The notes under the pieces are model-generated. The model was not told the DNA's origin. It searched no databases and saw nothing but the letters and a program-made list of their open reading frames with translations. The position numbers were made by a program, and so were the translations under genes. Of a DNA stretch of 64,000 nt, positions 23,529-36,418 are shown in pieces; position 1 is the first letter of the stretch; every line of letters starts with the position of its first letter. Source of the stretch: Argopecten irradians (Eukaryota; Mollusca; Bivalvia; Pectinida; Pectinidae); the NCBI RefSeq assembly GCF_041381155.1, contig NC_091144.1:35379262-35443261 (forward strand), written 5' to 3'.

Positions 23529-26500
23529 TACAGTTAAATCTGTTTATAAAGATCAGCAAAACCACTCAAGGGAATAAGAAAATGGTCTTTGTAGCCAAGT
23601 GGTCGTTATAGTCAAGTGGTCGTTATATAGCCAGGTGTTTTTCTTTGCCAAGTGGTCTTCATAGCCAATTGCAAGTGGTCATTTAGTCAAGTGGCTATTA
23701 AAGCTGAGTGGTGGTGATAGCCAAGTGGTAGTCATGATAGCCAAGTGGTTGTGATAGCCAAGTTGTATTCATGATAGCTAAGTGGTTGTGATAGCCTAGT
23801 GATAGTCATGATAGCCAAGTGGTTGTGATAGCCAAGTGGTAGTCATGATAGCTAAGTGGTTGTGATAGCCAAGTGGTTGTGATAGCCAAGCTGTATTCAT
23901 GATAGGTAAGTGGTTGTGATAGTCATGATAGCCAAGTGGTTGTGATAGCCAAGTTGTATTCATGATAGCTAAGTGGTTGTGATAGCCAAGTTGTATTCAT
24001 GATAGCTAAGTGGTTGTGATAGCCTAGTGATAGTCATGATAGCCAAATGGTTGTGATAGCCAAGTTGTATTCATGATAGCTAAGTGGTTGTGATAGCCTA
24101 GTGGTAGTCATGATAGCCAAATGGTAGTCATGATAGCCAAGTGGTAGTCATGATATCCAAGTGGTAGTCATGATAGCCAAGTGGTAGTCATGATAGCCAA
24201 GTGGTTGTGAAAGCCAAATGGTAGTCATGATAGCCAAGTGGTAGTCATGATAGCCAATTGATAGTCATGATAGCCAAGTGGTTGTGATAGCCAAGTGGTA
24301 GTCATGATAGCCAAATGGTAGTCATGATAGCCAAGTGGTAGTCATGATAGCCAAGTGGTTGTGAAAGCCAAATGGTAGTCATGATAGCCAAGTGGTAGTC
24401 ATGATAGCCAAGTGATAGTCATGATAGCCAAGTGGTTGTGATAGCCATGTGGTAGTCATGATAGCCAAGTCGTAGTCATGATATCCAAGTGGTTGTGATA
24501 GCCAAGTGGTAGTCATGATAGCCAAGTGGTTGTGAAAGCCAAATGGTAGTCACGATAGCTAAATGGTAGTCACAATAGCCAAATGGTTGCCGTAGCCAAA
24601 TGGTAGGCATGATAACCAAGTGGTTGTGATAGCCAAGTGGTAGTCATGATAGCCAAGTGGTAGTCATGATAGCCAAGTGGTAGTCATGATAGCCAAGTGT
24701 TTGTGATAGCCAAGTGGTAGTCACGATAGCCAAGTGTTTGTGATAGCCAAGAGGTAGTCATGATAGCCAAGTGTTTGTGATAGCCAAGTGGTAGTCATGA
24801 TAGCCAAGTAGTCGTAATTGCCAAGTGGTGCTTATAGCCATGTGGTCTTTATAACCAGGTGGTAATTATACATAACGAAACAGTCTCTATTACCAAGTGG
24901 TTGTGATAGTCAAGTGGTCTTTATAGCCAAGTGGTTGTTATAGCCATGTGGTTGTTATAGTCAAGTGGTCTTTATAGCCAAGTGGTTGTTATAGCCAAGT
25001 GGTCTTTATAGCCAAGTGGTTGTTATAGCCAAGTGGTCTTTATAGCCAAGTGGTTGTTATACCAAGTGGTTGTTATAGCAAGTGGTCTTTATAGCCAAGT
25101 GGTTGTTATAGCCAAGTGGTTTTATAGAAGTGGTTTTATAGCAAGTGGTTTTATAGCCAAGTGGTTGTTATAGCCAAGTGGTTGTTATAGCCAAGTGGTT
25201 GTTATAGCCAAGTTGTCTTATAGCCAAGTGGTTGTTATAACCAAGTGGTTGTTATAGTCAAATGGTCTTTAAAGCCAAGTGGTTGTTATAGCCAAGTGGT
25301 TGTTATAGCCAAGTGGTCTTTATAGCCAAGTGGTTGTTATAGCCAAGTGGTTGTTATAGCCAAGTGGTCTTTATAGCCAAGTGGTTGTTATAGCCAAGTG
25401 GTTGTTATAGCCAAGTGGTTGTTATAGCCAAGTGGTCTTTATAGCCAAGTGGTTGTTATAGCCAAGTGGTTGTTATAACCAAGTGGTTGTTTTAGCCAAG
25501 TGGTCTTTATAGCTAAGTGGTTGTTATAGCCAAGTGGTTGTTATAGCCAAGTGGTTGTTATAGCCAAGTGGTCTTTATAGCCAAGTGGTTGTTATAGCCA
25601 AGTGGTTGTTATAGCCAAGTGGTTGTTATAACCAAGTGGTTGTTATAGTCAAATGGTCTTTAAAGCCAAGTGTTTGTTATAGCCAAGTGGTTGTTATAGC
25701 CAAGTGGTCTTTATAGCCAAGTGGTTGTTATAGCCAAGTGGTTGTTATAGCCAAGTGGTTGTTATAGCCAAGTGGTCTTTATAGCCAAGTGGTTGTTATA
25801 GCCAAGTGGTTGTTATAGCCAAGTGGTTGTTATAGCCAAGTGGTTGTTATAGCCAAGTGGTCTTTATAGCCAAGTGGTTGTTATAGCTAAGTGGTTTTAT
25901 AGCCAAGTGGTTGTTATAGCCAAGTGGTTGTTATAGCCAAGTGGTTGTTATAGCCAAGTGGTTGTTATAGCCAAGTGGTTGTTATAGCCAAGTGGTTGTT
26001 ATAGCCAAGTGGTTTTTATAGCCAAGTGGTTGTTATAGCCAAGTGGTTGTTATACCAAGTGGTTGTTATAGCCAAGTGGTTTTATAGCCAAGTGGTTGTT
26101 ATAGCCAAGTGGTTGTTATAGCCAAGTGGTTGTTATAGCCAAGTGGTTGTTATAGCCAAGTGGTTGTTATAGCCAAGTGGTTGTTATAGCCAAGTGGTTG
26201 TTATAGCAAGTGGTTGTTATAGCCAAGTGGTTGGTTTTTATAGCCAAGTGGTTGTTATAGCCAAGTGGTTGTTATAGCCAAGTGGTTGTTATAGCCAAGT
26301 GGTTGTTATACCAGTGTTGGTTATAGCAACCAAGTGGTTGTTATAGCCAAGTGGTTGTTATAGCCAAGTGGTTGTTATAGCCAAGTGGTTGTTATAGCCA
26401 AGTGGTTGTTATAGCCAAGTGGTTGTTATAACCAAGTGGTTGTTATAGCCAAGTGGTTATTGTTTTATAGCCAAAGTGGTTGTTATAGCCAAGTGGTTGT

Positions 26501-29500
26501 TATAGCCAAGTGGTTGTTATAGCCAAGTGGTTGTTATAGCCAAGTGGTTGTTATAGCCAAGTGGTTGTTATAGCCAAGTGGTTTTTATAGCCAAGTGGTT
26601 GTTATAGCCAAGTGGTTGTTATAGCCAAGTGGTTGTTATAGTGGTTGTTATAGCCAAGTGGTTGTTATAGCCAAGTGGTTGTTATAGCAAGTGGTTGTTA
26701 TAGCCAAGTGGTTGTTATAGCCTGGTTGTTATAGCCAAGTGGTTGTTATATGCCAAGTGGTTGTTATAGCCAAGTGGTTGTTATAGCCAAGTGGTTGTTA
26801 TAGCCAAGTGGTTGTTATAGCCAAGTGGTTGTTATAGCCAAGTGGTTGTTATAGCCAAGTGGTTGTTATAGCAGTGGTTGTTATAGCCAAGTGGTTGTTA
26901 TAGCCAAGTGGTTGTTATAGCCAAGTGGTTGTTATAGCCAATTGGTTGTTATAGCCAAGTGGTTGTTATAGCCAAGTGGTTGTTATAGCCAAGTGGTTGT
27001 TATAGCCAAGTGGTTGTTATAGTCAAGTGGTTGTTATAGTCAAGTGGTTGTTATAGCCAAGTGGTTGTTATAGCCAAGTGGTTGTTATAGCCAAGTGGTT
27101 GTTATAGCCAAGTGGTTGTTATAGCCAAGTGGTTGTTATAGCCAAGTGGTTGTTATAGCCAAGTGGTTGTTATAGCCAAGTGGTTGTTATAGCCAAGTGG
27201 TTGTTATAGCCAAGTGGTTGTTATAGCCAAGTGGTTGTTATAGCCAAGTGGTTGTTATAGCCAAGTGGTTGTATATAGCCAAGTGGTTGTTATAGCCAAG
27301 TGGTTGTTATAGCCAAGTGGTTGTTATAGCCAAGTGGTTGTTATAGCCAAGTGGTTGTTATAGCCAAGTGGTTGTTATAGCCAAGTGGTTGTTATAGCCA
27401 AGTGGTTGTTATAGCCAAGTGGTTGTTATAGCCAAGTGGTTGTATAGCCAAGTGGTTGTTATAGCCAAGTGGTTTTATAGCCAAGTGGTTGTTATAGCCA
27501 AGTGGTTGTTATAGCCAAGTGGTTTTATAGCCAAGTGGTTGTTATAGCCAAGTGGTTGTTATAGCCAAGTGGTTGTTATAGCCAAGTGGTTGTTATAGCC
27601 AAGTGGTTTTATACCAAGTGGTTGTTATAGCCAAGTGGTTGTTATAGCCAAGTGGTTGTTATAGCCAAGTGGTTGTTATAGCCAAGTGGTTGTTATAGCC
27701 AAGTGGTTGTTATAGCCAAGTGGTTGTTATAGCCAAGTGGTTGTTATAACCAAGTGGTTGTTATAGCCAAGTGGTTGTTATAGCCAAGTGGTTGTTATAG
27801 CCAAGTGGTTGTTATATGGTTGTTATAGCCAAGTGGTTGTTATATGGTTGTTATAGCCAAGTGGTTGTTATAGCCAAGTGGTTGTTATAGCCAAGTGGTT
27901 GTTATAGCCAAGTGGTTGTTATAGCCAAGTGGTTGTTATAGCCAAGTGGTTGTTATAGCCAAGTGGTTGTTATATGGTTGTTATAGCCAAGTGGTTGTTA
28001 TATGGTTGTTATAGTCAAGTGGTTGTTATAGTCAAGTGGTTGTTATAGCCAAGTGGTTGTTATAGCCAAGTGGTTGTTATAGCCAAGTGGTTGTTATAGC
28101 CAAGTGGTTGTTATAGCCAAGTGGTTGTTATAACCAAGTGGTTGTTATAGCCAAGTGGTTGTTATAGCCAAGTGGTTGTTATAGCCAAGTGGTTGTTATA
28201 GCCAAGTGGTTGTTATAGCCAAGTGGTTGTTATAGCCAAGTGGTTGTTATAGCCAAGTGGTTGTTATAGCCAAGTGGTTGTTATAGCCAAGTGGTTGTTA
28301 TAGCCAAGTGGTTGTTATAGCCAAGTGGTTGTTATAGCCAAGTGGTCTTTATAGCCAAGTGGTTGTTATAGCCAAGTGGTTGTTATAGCCAAGTGGTTGT
28401 TATAGCCAAGTGGTCTTTATAGCCAAGTGGTTGTTATAGCCAAGTGGTTGTTATAGCCAAGTGGTTGGTTGTTATAGCCAAGTGGTTGTTATATGGTGTT
28501 ATAGCAAGTGGTTGTTATAGCCAAGTGGTTTTTAGTAGTATAGTGGTTGTTATAGCCAAGTGGTTGTTATAGCCAAGTGGTTGTTATAGCCAAGTGGTTG
28601 TTATAGCCAAGTGGTTTTTATAGCCAAGTGGTTGTTATATGGTTGTTATAGTCAAGTGGTTGTTATAGTCAAGTGGTTGTTATAGCCAAGTGGTTGTTAT
28701 AGCCAAGTGGTCTTTATAGCCAAGTGGTTGTTATAGCCAAGTGGTTGTTATAGCCAAGTGGTTGTTATATGGTTGTTATAGCCAAGTGGTTGTTATAGCC
28801 AAGTGGTTGTTATAGCCAAGTGGTTGTTATAGCCAAGTGGTTGTTATAGCCAAGTGGTTGTTATAGCCAAGTGGTTGTTATAGCCAAGTGGTTGTTATAG
28901 CCAAGTGGTTGTTATAGCCAAGTGGTTGTTATAGTCAAGTGGTTGTGGTTGTTATAGCCAAGTGGTTGTTATATGGTTGTTATAGCCAAGTGGTTGTTAT
29001 AGCCAAGTGGTTGTTATAGCCAAGTGGTTGTTATATGGTTGTTATAGCCAAGTGGTTGTTATAGTCAAGTGGTTGTTATAGCCAAGTGGTTGTTATAGCC
29101 AAGTGGTTGTTATAGCCAAGTGGTTGTTATAGCCAAGTGGTTGTTATATGGTTGTTATAGCCAAGTGGTTGTTATAGCCAAGTGGTTGTTATATGGTTGT
29201 TATAGCCAAGTGGTTGTTATAGCCAAGTGGTTGTTATAGCCAAGTGGTTGTTATATGGTTGTTATAGCCAAGTGGTTGTTATAGCCAAGTGGTTGTTATA
29301 GCCAAGTGGTTGTTATAGCCAAGTGGTTGTTATAGCCAAGTGGTTGTTATAGCCAAGTGGTTGTTATAGCCAAGTGGTTGTTATAGTCAAGTGGTTGTTA
29401 TAGCCAAGTGGTTGTTATAGCCAAGTGGTTGTTACAGCCAAGTGGTTGTTATAGCCAAGTGGTTGTTATATGGTTGTTATAGTCAAGTGGTTGTTATAGT

Positions 29501-31302
29501 CAAGTGGTTGTTATAGCCAAGTGGTTGTTATAGTCAAGTGGTTGTTATAGCCAAGTGGTTGTTATAGCCAAGTGGTTGTTATAGCCAAGTGGTTGTTATA
29601 GCCAAGTGGTTGTTATAGCCAAGTGGTTGTTATATGGTTGTTATAGCCAAGTGGTTGTTATAGCCAAGTGGTTGTTATAGCCAAGTGGTTGTTATATAGC
29701 CAAGTGGTTGTTATAGCCAAGTGGTTGTTATAGCCAAGTGGTTGTTATAGCCAAGTGGTTGTTATAGCAAGTGGTTGTTATAGCCAAGTGGTTGTTATAT
29801 GGTTGTTATAGCAAGTGGTTGTTATAGCCAAGTGGTTGTTATATGGTGGTTTTATAGCAAGTGGTTGTTATATAGCCAAGTGGTTGTTATAGCCAAGTGG
29901 TTGTTATAGCCAAGTGGTTGTTATAGCCAAGTGGTTGTTATAGCCAAGTGGTTGTTATAGCCAAGTGGTTGTTATAGCCAAGTGGTTGTTATAGCCAAGT
30001 GGTTGTTATAGCCAAGTGGTCTTTATAGCCAAGTGGTTGTTATAGCCAAGTGGTTGTTATATGGTTGTTATAGCCAAGTGGTTGTTATAGCCAAGTGGTT
30101 GTTATAGCCAAGTGGTTGTTATAGCCAAGTGGTTGTTATAGCCAAGTGGTTGTTATATGGTTGTTATAGCCAAGTGGTTGTTATAGCCAAGTGGTTGTTA
30201 TAGCCAAGTTGGTTGTTATATAGCCAAGTGGTTGTTAAGCCAAGTGGTCTTTATAGCCAAGTGTTGTTAATGGTTGTTATAGCAATGGTTGTTATAGCCA
30301 AGTGGTTGTTATAGCAAGTGGTTGTTATAGTGGTTGTTATAGTCAAGTTGTTGTTTATAGCCAAGTGGTTGTTATAGCCAAGTGGTTGTTATAGCCAAGT
30401 GGTTTTTATAGCCAAGTGGTGGTTGTTATAGCCAAGTGGTTGTTATAGCCAAGTGGGTTTATTGTTATAGCCAAGTGGTTGTTTAGCAATGGTTGTTATA
30501 GCCAAGTGGTTGTTATAGCCAAGTGGTTGTTATAGCCAAGTGGTTTTATAGCCAAGTGGTTGTTATAGCCAAGTGGTTGTTATAGCCAAGTGGTTGTTAT
30601 AGCCAAGTGGTTGTTTATGGTTGTTATAGTCAAGTGGTTGTTATAGCCAAGTGGTTGTTATAGCCAAGTGGTTGTTATAGCCAAGTGGTTGTTATAGCCA
30701 AGTGGTTGTTATAGCCAAGTGGTTGTTATAGCCAAGTGGTTGTTATAGCCAAGTGGTTGTTATATGGTTGTTATAGCCAAGTGGTTGTTATATGGTTGTT
30801 ATATGGTTGTTATAGCCAAGTGGTTGTTATAGCAGTGGTTGTTATAGCCAAGTGGTTGTTATATCAAGTGGTTGTTATAGCCAAGTGGTTGTTTATAGTC
30901 AAGTGGTTGTTATAGCCAAGTGGTTGTTATAGCCAAGTGGTTGTTATATGGTTGTTATAGTCAAGTGGTTGTTATAGCCAAGTGGTTGTTATAGCCAAGT
31001 GGTTGTTATATGGTTGTTATAGCCAAGTGGTTGTTATAGCCAAGTGGTTGTTATAGCCAAGTGGTTGTTATAGCCAAGTGGTTGTTATATGGTTGTTATA
31101 GCCAAGTGGTTGTTATAGCAAGTGGTTGTTATATGGTGTTATATGGTTGTTATAGCCAAGTGGTTGTTATATGGTTGTTATAGTCAAGTGGTTGTTATAG
31201 CCAAGTGGTTGTTATAGCTAAGTGGTTGTTATAGCCAAGTGGTTGTTATAGCCAAGTGGTTGTTATCGCCAAGTGGTCTTTATAGCCAAGTTGGTCAGTG
31301 TA
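23529..31302. repeat. Giant 17-bp minisatellite filling MFSD13A intron 3, bracketed by MITE ends
   Basis: About 7.7 kb of tandem units with consensus TTGTTATAGCCAAGTGG (17 bp), several hundred copies. Zones differ. 23.6-24.85 kb mixes 17-bp TTGTGATAGCCAAGTGG and 20-bp TAGTCATGATAGCCAAGTGG units. 24.85-26 kb alternates TCTTTATAGCCAAGTGG with TTGTTATAGCCAAGTGG. 26-31.27 kb is nearly uniform, with sporadic shortened units (for example TTGTTATATGG). The left edge (23529) reads TACAGTTAAATCTGTTTATA and the right edge TATAGCCAAGTTGGTCAGTG-TA, an imperfect inverted pair like the ends of the 19805 MITE. Confidence 0.95.
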
Positions 31303-31323
31303 TCATAATTCTATGTTGTACAG

Positions 31324-31495
31324 GTATATCATTCCTTGCCCCACATGTCAATAATCTGTTTTTCCTGGAGCTCTGTAGACGATATGGAGTCTACTCAGTG
31401 ATACGGCTTCTCTTCTCCATCAAACTTGGTCTTAGTCTCTTCATGTTCTTCATGGGGCCAAACAACATGTGGCTGCTCTGTATCTTCATCGCAAG
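31324..31495 (+). CDS. MFSD13A: MFSD13A exon 4
   Basis: 172-bp exon with acceptor gttgtacag|GTATATC and donor GCAAG|gtgagt. It encodes Gly305 (completed), residues 306-361 and two bases of Ser362. It contains [19 protein letters not shown], the conserved segment at the helix 8-9 loop of TMEM180 proteins, followed by two hydrophobic helices. The acceptor lies only about 22 bp after the end of the 7.8-kb minisatellite, so the array ends right against the splice site's upstream sequence. The open frame extends leftwards into the satellite, but that part is intronic. Confidence 0.9.
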
Positions 31496-31904
31496 GTGAG
31501 TCAGGCATTTATATACTTTACTCACAAATTACTATATATTTACTTTAATTCGCAGGCAATTAATTAAATTTCACTGTATTAACGTTGAAGTTTCCTTGAA
31601 TGATAGAGAAATAAAGAAATAAGTAAGATCGCATGTTTCTTTTGTCAGTGTTGGAAATTGACAAATACGAATTAGTATTGGAGAAAAGATTGCAAAATGT
31701 TTCCATCTCAAAATGAAACAACTGTAGAGCACTAGATATTATAGATATTGTAAGAATTCAGGAAAAAAGGTTAACTAAAATTTTGTGCCTAATAAGACAC
31801 ATTGTCAGAAAAATCCTCAAGTTAATTTATCATTTTGAAGGCTTTACAACTTTAACTTGTAGTTTATTGGTCTGTTGGAAACTTGGGCTGTCAAGTATTG
31901 TCTG

Positions 31905-32570
31905 CATTTCCAAGATGCTAATTGACATTGAATGTTACAATAAGATGCTAATTCACATTGGATGCTTCAATAAGATGCTATTTGACATTGAATGCTATTA
32001 TAAGTTTACTAATTGAATCTGAATGATACAATAAGATGCTAATTGACAATTACAATAATATGCCAATTAATTCACGTTGAATGCTACAATTATATCCTAA
32101 TTCACATTGAATGCAAAAATAAGATGCTAATTCACATTGGACATAACAAGAAGATGCTAATTCACATTGAACATAACAAGAAGATGCTAATTCACATTGA
32201 ACAAACAAGAAGATGCTAATTCACATTGAATGATACAATAACATGACTCTAGTGGACTCTAATGCTACCATAATATGCTAATTGACACTAAACGTTATGA
32301 TAAGATGCTAATTGACATTAAATGTTACAGTAGTATGCTGATCGACATTGAATGCTACACTAAAATGCTAATTCACATTGAATGCTAAAATAAGATACTA
32401 ATTAACGTTTAATGCTACAATAAGGTTCTTATTAACGTTGATTGTTACAATAAGATGCCAATTCATATTGAATGCTACAAAAAGATGCTTATTGATAATG
32501 AATATTACAATCAGATGCTAATTGACATTGAAGGCTATAATAAGATGCTAGGATACTTATTGATACTGTA
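31905..32570. repeat. Degenerate 30-bp tandem repeat in MFSD13A intron 4
   Basis: About 20 diverged units of AAGATGCTAATTGACATTGA-ATGCTACAAT (30 bp) between exon 4 and exon 5, ending about 35 bp before the exon 5 acceptor. The partial open frames here are satellite by-products. Confidence 0.9.
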
Positions 32571-32602
32571 TGTTAGATTAAGATGTTCAATTACATTCCC
32601 AG

Positions 32603-32796
32603 CAATCGTGTGTTTACTGAGGGAACATGTAAGCTACTGAACTTGGTAATCAGTGACCTTGTTGACGAGGACTACGTCCTTCACAACAGGAAGAAGGCCG
32701 TGTCGGCCCTGATTTTTGGGAGTACGGCTTTGTTGTCCAAACCTGGTCAGACATTAGCGCCATTAGTTGGGATGTGGCTTCTATCCATACAAACAG
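32603..32796 (+). CDS. MFSD13A: MFSD13A exon 5
   Basis: 194-bp exon with acceptor ttcccag|CAATCG and donor ACAG|gtaagc. It encodes Ser362 (completed), residues 363-426 and one base of Gly427. [20 protein letters not shown] and [19 protein letters not shown] are strongly conserved family signatures with acidic and basic residues at the helix 10-11 region; [11 protein letters not shown] follows. The exon is immediately preceded by the 30-bp minisatellite of intron 4 (ends near 32560). Confidence 0.9.
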
Positions 32797-33726
32797 GTAA
32801 GCTTAAACTTTATTATATCTATTATTTACTTGTACCTCTGAAATCATACTTGGTTTTTCTTTGCTGGTAAAAAGATAAAAACAATACTAGTACACAATCG
32901 ACTTGTGCCGTTTAAAATTATTCCACTTCTCAAATCTGGTGTGTGTAAACAAGGAAGGAAACAGGGGTATTATTTGCCGACAATCCCTCGGATTTGTAAA
33001 AATAAAGACAAGAAAAAAACAGACAGGGGCCTATTTGCGGGGGCGGGTTGTTATTTGCGGTAAAATACAGTACTTGCATGTGTAAAATTTCGAAAAGTTT
33101 ATCTGAAAATGGCTTCATTTGTGAAGAAATATATACTGTATGAGCAATAAGCATTGTCACTTAACATTCCAGTTGACCTTTGATCTGTTTCCTATAATTG
33201 TTATTTATTTCTTTTTAAAAGGTTTAGATAAAATTAATATCTTTGACAGCATATGAATAAGCCTAACCAAGAATAAGAGAAACTCCAGAAATTATTAGTT
33301 GAATTACAATTGAACTTCACATAAGGCAGGAAACAGATAAGATATGTTACTTCTTTGTGATACGATTATTGTCTATGATAAGATCCACCTTCATTAGGAA
33401 TAAGATGATAGTCAGCTCGCTATCAGCATTATAATAATAGAAATGTGTTTACAAATATTTTGCGTCTCATTTTCAAAGTAATCTTGAATACATGCATTCA
33501 TGATCAAGGGTAGTTACTGACAATCAAGCATTCATTGGTTTGTGAATTTGCGTTCAAACTAGCGAAATTACTATACGCGAAAATTTGAATCTCGCAAAGA
33601 TGAAGTGCTTTATAGTATGTGAAGTTGAATGTATTTTATCATTGAAATGGTGTTTAGCACCGTTCTGATCACAAAGTTTTACAAGTTTATGCAAGTTTAC
33701 ATGTATAAAATGATTGTATGTTGTAG
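32797..33726. other. MFSD13A intron 5
   Basis: 930-bp intron. Around 32950-33075 it contains a fragment of a dispersed repeat with TTATTTGCGGTAAAATACAG, and around 33540-33615 a fragment with repeated GCGAAA motifs like those at 47145-47330. No coding signal was recognised. Confidence 0.5.
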
Positions 33727-33953
33727 GTCATGACATTTTCCAGACTACAGATAAGATCGTATCCCTACAGCCGGATAAGATCGGGCTGGACGGCGTGGAG
33801 CAGTACCGACAGGGCTGCTTCAACCTCCTTGTCTATATACCTATCCTATGTGCCATTGTACAACTTGCTGTCTGGTCACAATTCAAACTTCACGGCCACC
33901 GACTCCGATGGGTCAAATCCTGTCGTACAGGAACTGACCACTCCTTAATCTAA
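33727..33953 (+). CDS. MFSD13A: MFSD13A exon 6 (last coding exon, TAA stop)
   Basis: 227-bp terminal coding exon with acceptor tgttgtag|GTCATG. It completes Gly427 and encodes residues 428-501, ending TAA at 33951-33953. It starts GHDIFQ, has one last hydrophobic helix (about 458-478, FNLLVYIPILCAIVQLAVWS), then a basic tail QFKLHGHRLRWVK as in other TMEM180 proteins (WSQF-LHGRRL in vertebrates). A polyadenylation site could not be fixed; AATAAA hexamers occur near 35213 and 36060. Confidence 0.9.
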
Positions 33954-36418
33954 GTGACCTAAAAAGAGCATTCATAATCCTCAAATGAAAATGTAACGGA
34001 CCTAAAAACAATATACTAAGTCCTCACTTTTTTTAATTTAAAAATCCAAGTCGTTTTTATGTTTTACATTAATTATTTTTAAATTATGTTGTCCAGGAAC
34101 TGATGCATTAGTCTGAGCTTCAATTCTTCATTTTCACCAATCTACAAATTGCTTCTGCCTTGCCCACCATACTTAAACTCGTTCAGTCATTCCTGACACC
34201 GTCTAAATCTGACTTCCTCTTTACCCATATCATGATCATTATTGATTTATTTATTTCCTCCATACTGCATCCTGCATATATATCTGCCTGCTACATCCTT
34301 CTATCCTTTATATTTTTGTCGGATACTTCCATATATCTACTACATCACTTTCATTTTTCTGTCAGTAACAATTCCCTTAAGTGTGGTCAAAACTGAAATA
34401 CTGCTCATTTTAAACAAAGTTTTGAATCATATTATATAATATACAAAATAGCAAAGCTGTGTATTAAGATAAACTTACTACAGTCAAAATACATTACCTC
34501 AACTTTGGTATGATTGGGGTCATCTGCTCCCCTTCATATCCACCTCTTCTCGTATATCTGTCCTTCTTCATACACATATTCTGTCCCTCCGCGTTCTTCT
34601 TTTAACAATTACCTCGATCTAAAGTTTAATCAAAATAATTCTCATTTTAAAATGTTGTTGAATTATAATCAAATCATATGCAAAATATCAAAGACATGAA
34701 TCAGGATAAATTAGTCTAACTTTTATTACCTTGACGTTTGGTTGGGTGGAGACCATTGGAATGTTTTCAATCAAACAGGTTATAAAGTTCAATTCGACAA
34801 GGGTTTACATTTAACACGCCACAGTATAATGTTGTTTCACAAGACTTGTTATCCTAAGCGAGAAAGTGCAGATGAAGTGATAAGTCACTCGGATGAATAT
34901 TAAGTCTTTTGAATCCTTCCTTATCTAAAGTTGGAACATTTTACCGTAAAGCCGGTTATTTTCGCGGTAAAGATATTTCTCGATTTCGTGTGGCGTTGCA
35001 ATGGTCACTAAAATTTGATCCGCAAAATATTGAGAATTGGATTAGTGATATAATTCTCATAGCCAAATCCTGGATGCAGATTAGTCTTTGAACCTTTCTC
35101 AATCTTAAGTTGGAACATTTTACTTATCAGCCGGTTTTTATCGAGGTGTGGATACTTCACGGTTTCGGGTGACATTGCAATGGTAACGAAAATTTGAAAA
35201 ATATTAAGAATTGAATAAATTGTATACAGCCTTAGAGGCAAATCCGAAAATTCGATAACCGCCTATACGGTGTTTATAATTTTCCGAGTTGAAGTAGTTT
35301 TGGTGTATTATATTATATACATGTTCTAAGTGAGTGCCATAAGAAATGGTTTTACTGATGAACACATCTAGAAATCCCTCTACTGGTAAAATAGCCTTAG
35401 ATTCTCTTGTTATAGCGGAATTAATCTTTACACGGGGCTCTTGATGTGGCGTCAATAATTACACCATGCTAATATCAAAAAGCTTTTATTTATTTCGATT
35501 TTATCTTTTGTAATCATGAAGTTTTAGTACAAGTTAATCATCAAAGTGGAACAATTTGTCATAATATCGATAGATTTGATTTTTTATATATTGCCTTGTT
35601 TTTTATGAATGTTTTCATTAAATATATAATATTTGTTTTATTAAACAACTTTATTTCTACGAAACTGGTTTTATATGACGACTTTGTTTCCATGAAACAG
35701 TCACAATAATGATAAATATGACGATTATGATATAATCCAATTAATGAGGAAATGGCTTTAATGTCCTTAACTTGACTGTGATAATAATAACAATACATTG
35801 ATTTGAGAAAACGTTCTACAGCATTACATTCTAGATTTATATCAAATACTATAGATTTTAATCGGATTACATATTCTTGTAATTACTTATTCACCAATTT
35901 TGTCATCAACTGCCTTCAAATCATATACATGCACATGCAAAATTTCATTTCATTTCATTTTCATATCTTTTTTTTGTCAATCTTTTGTGTGACTTTTGTT
36001 TTAAGTGATTTGCTACAATGTCGTGCAGATTTATCTTTATGATTTTGGAGAAATGTACAATAAAAATTTGAAGTACGACATTAATATTGAAGTGGATTGG
36101 AAATAAACTTTAGCATGTCATATTCATGTACATGTAAATCAACAGATGTACACTGCACAGCATGTCATATTCATGTACATGTAAATCAACAGATGTACAC
36201 TGCACATGTTGTAGCTATTTTACCCTTCAAGAAATCCGGCAAGATGAAAAGAAGCATTAAACATAAATGATTAATTATGAATGTGTATGGGCAAACCAAT
36301 TTGTTTGATGATATGGGAGTGACAAAATTGTTTTTACATTGTAAGTTATGATTAATTATATATGTTTGAACATAAAACAAAATGTACAATCAGTTGTGCT
36401 GAAATGATATCAAAAGCA
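33954..36418. other. 3' flank of MFSD13A with small duplications
   Basis: Likely contains the 3' untranslated region at its left. 34905-35230 is a diverged direct duplication with a period of about 180 bp (TTGGAACATTTTAC occurs twice). 36113-36207 is a near-exact 47-bp tandem duplication containing GCATGTCATATTCATGTACA. Numerous short frames lack coding features. Confidence 0.5.
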
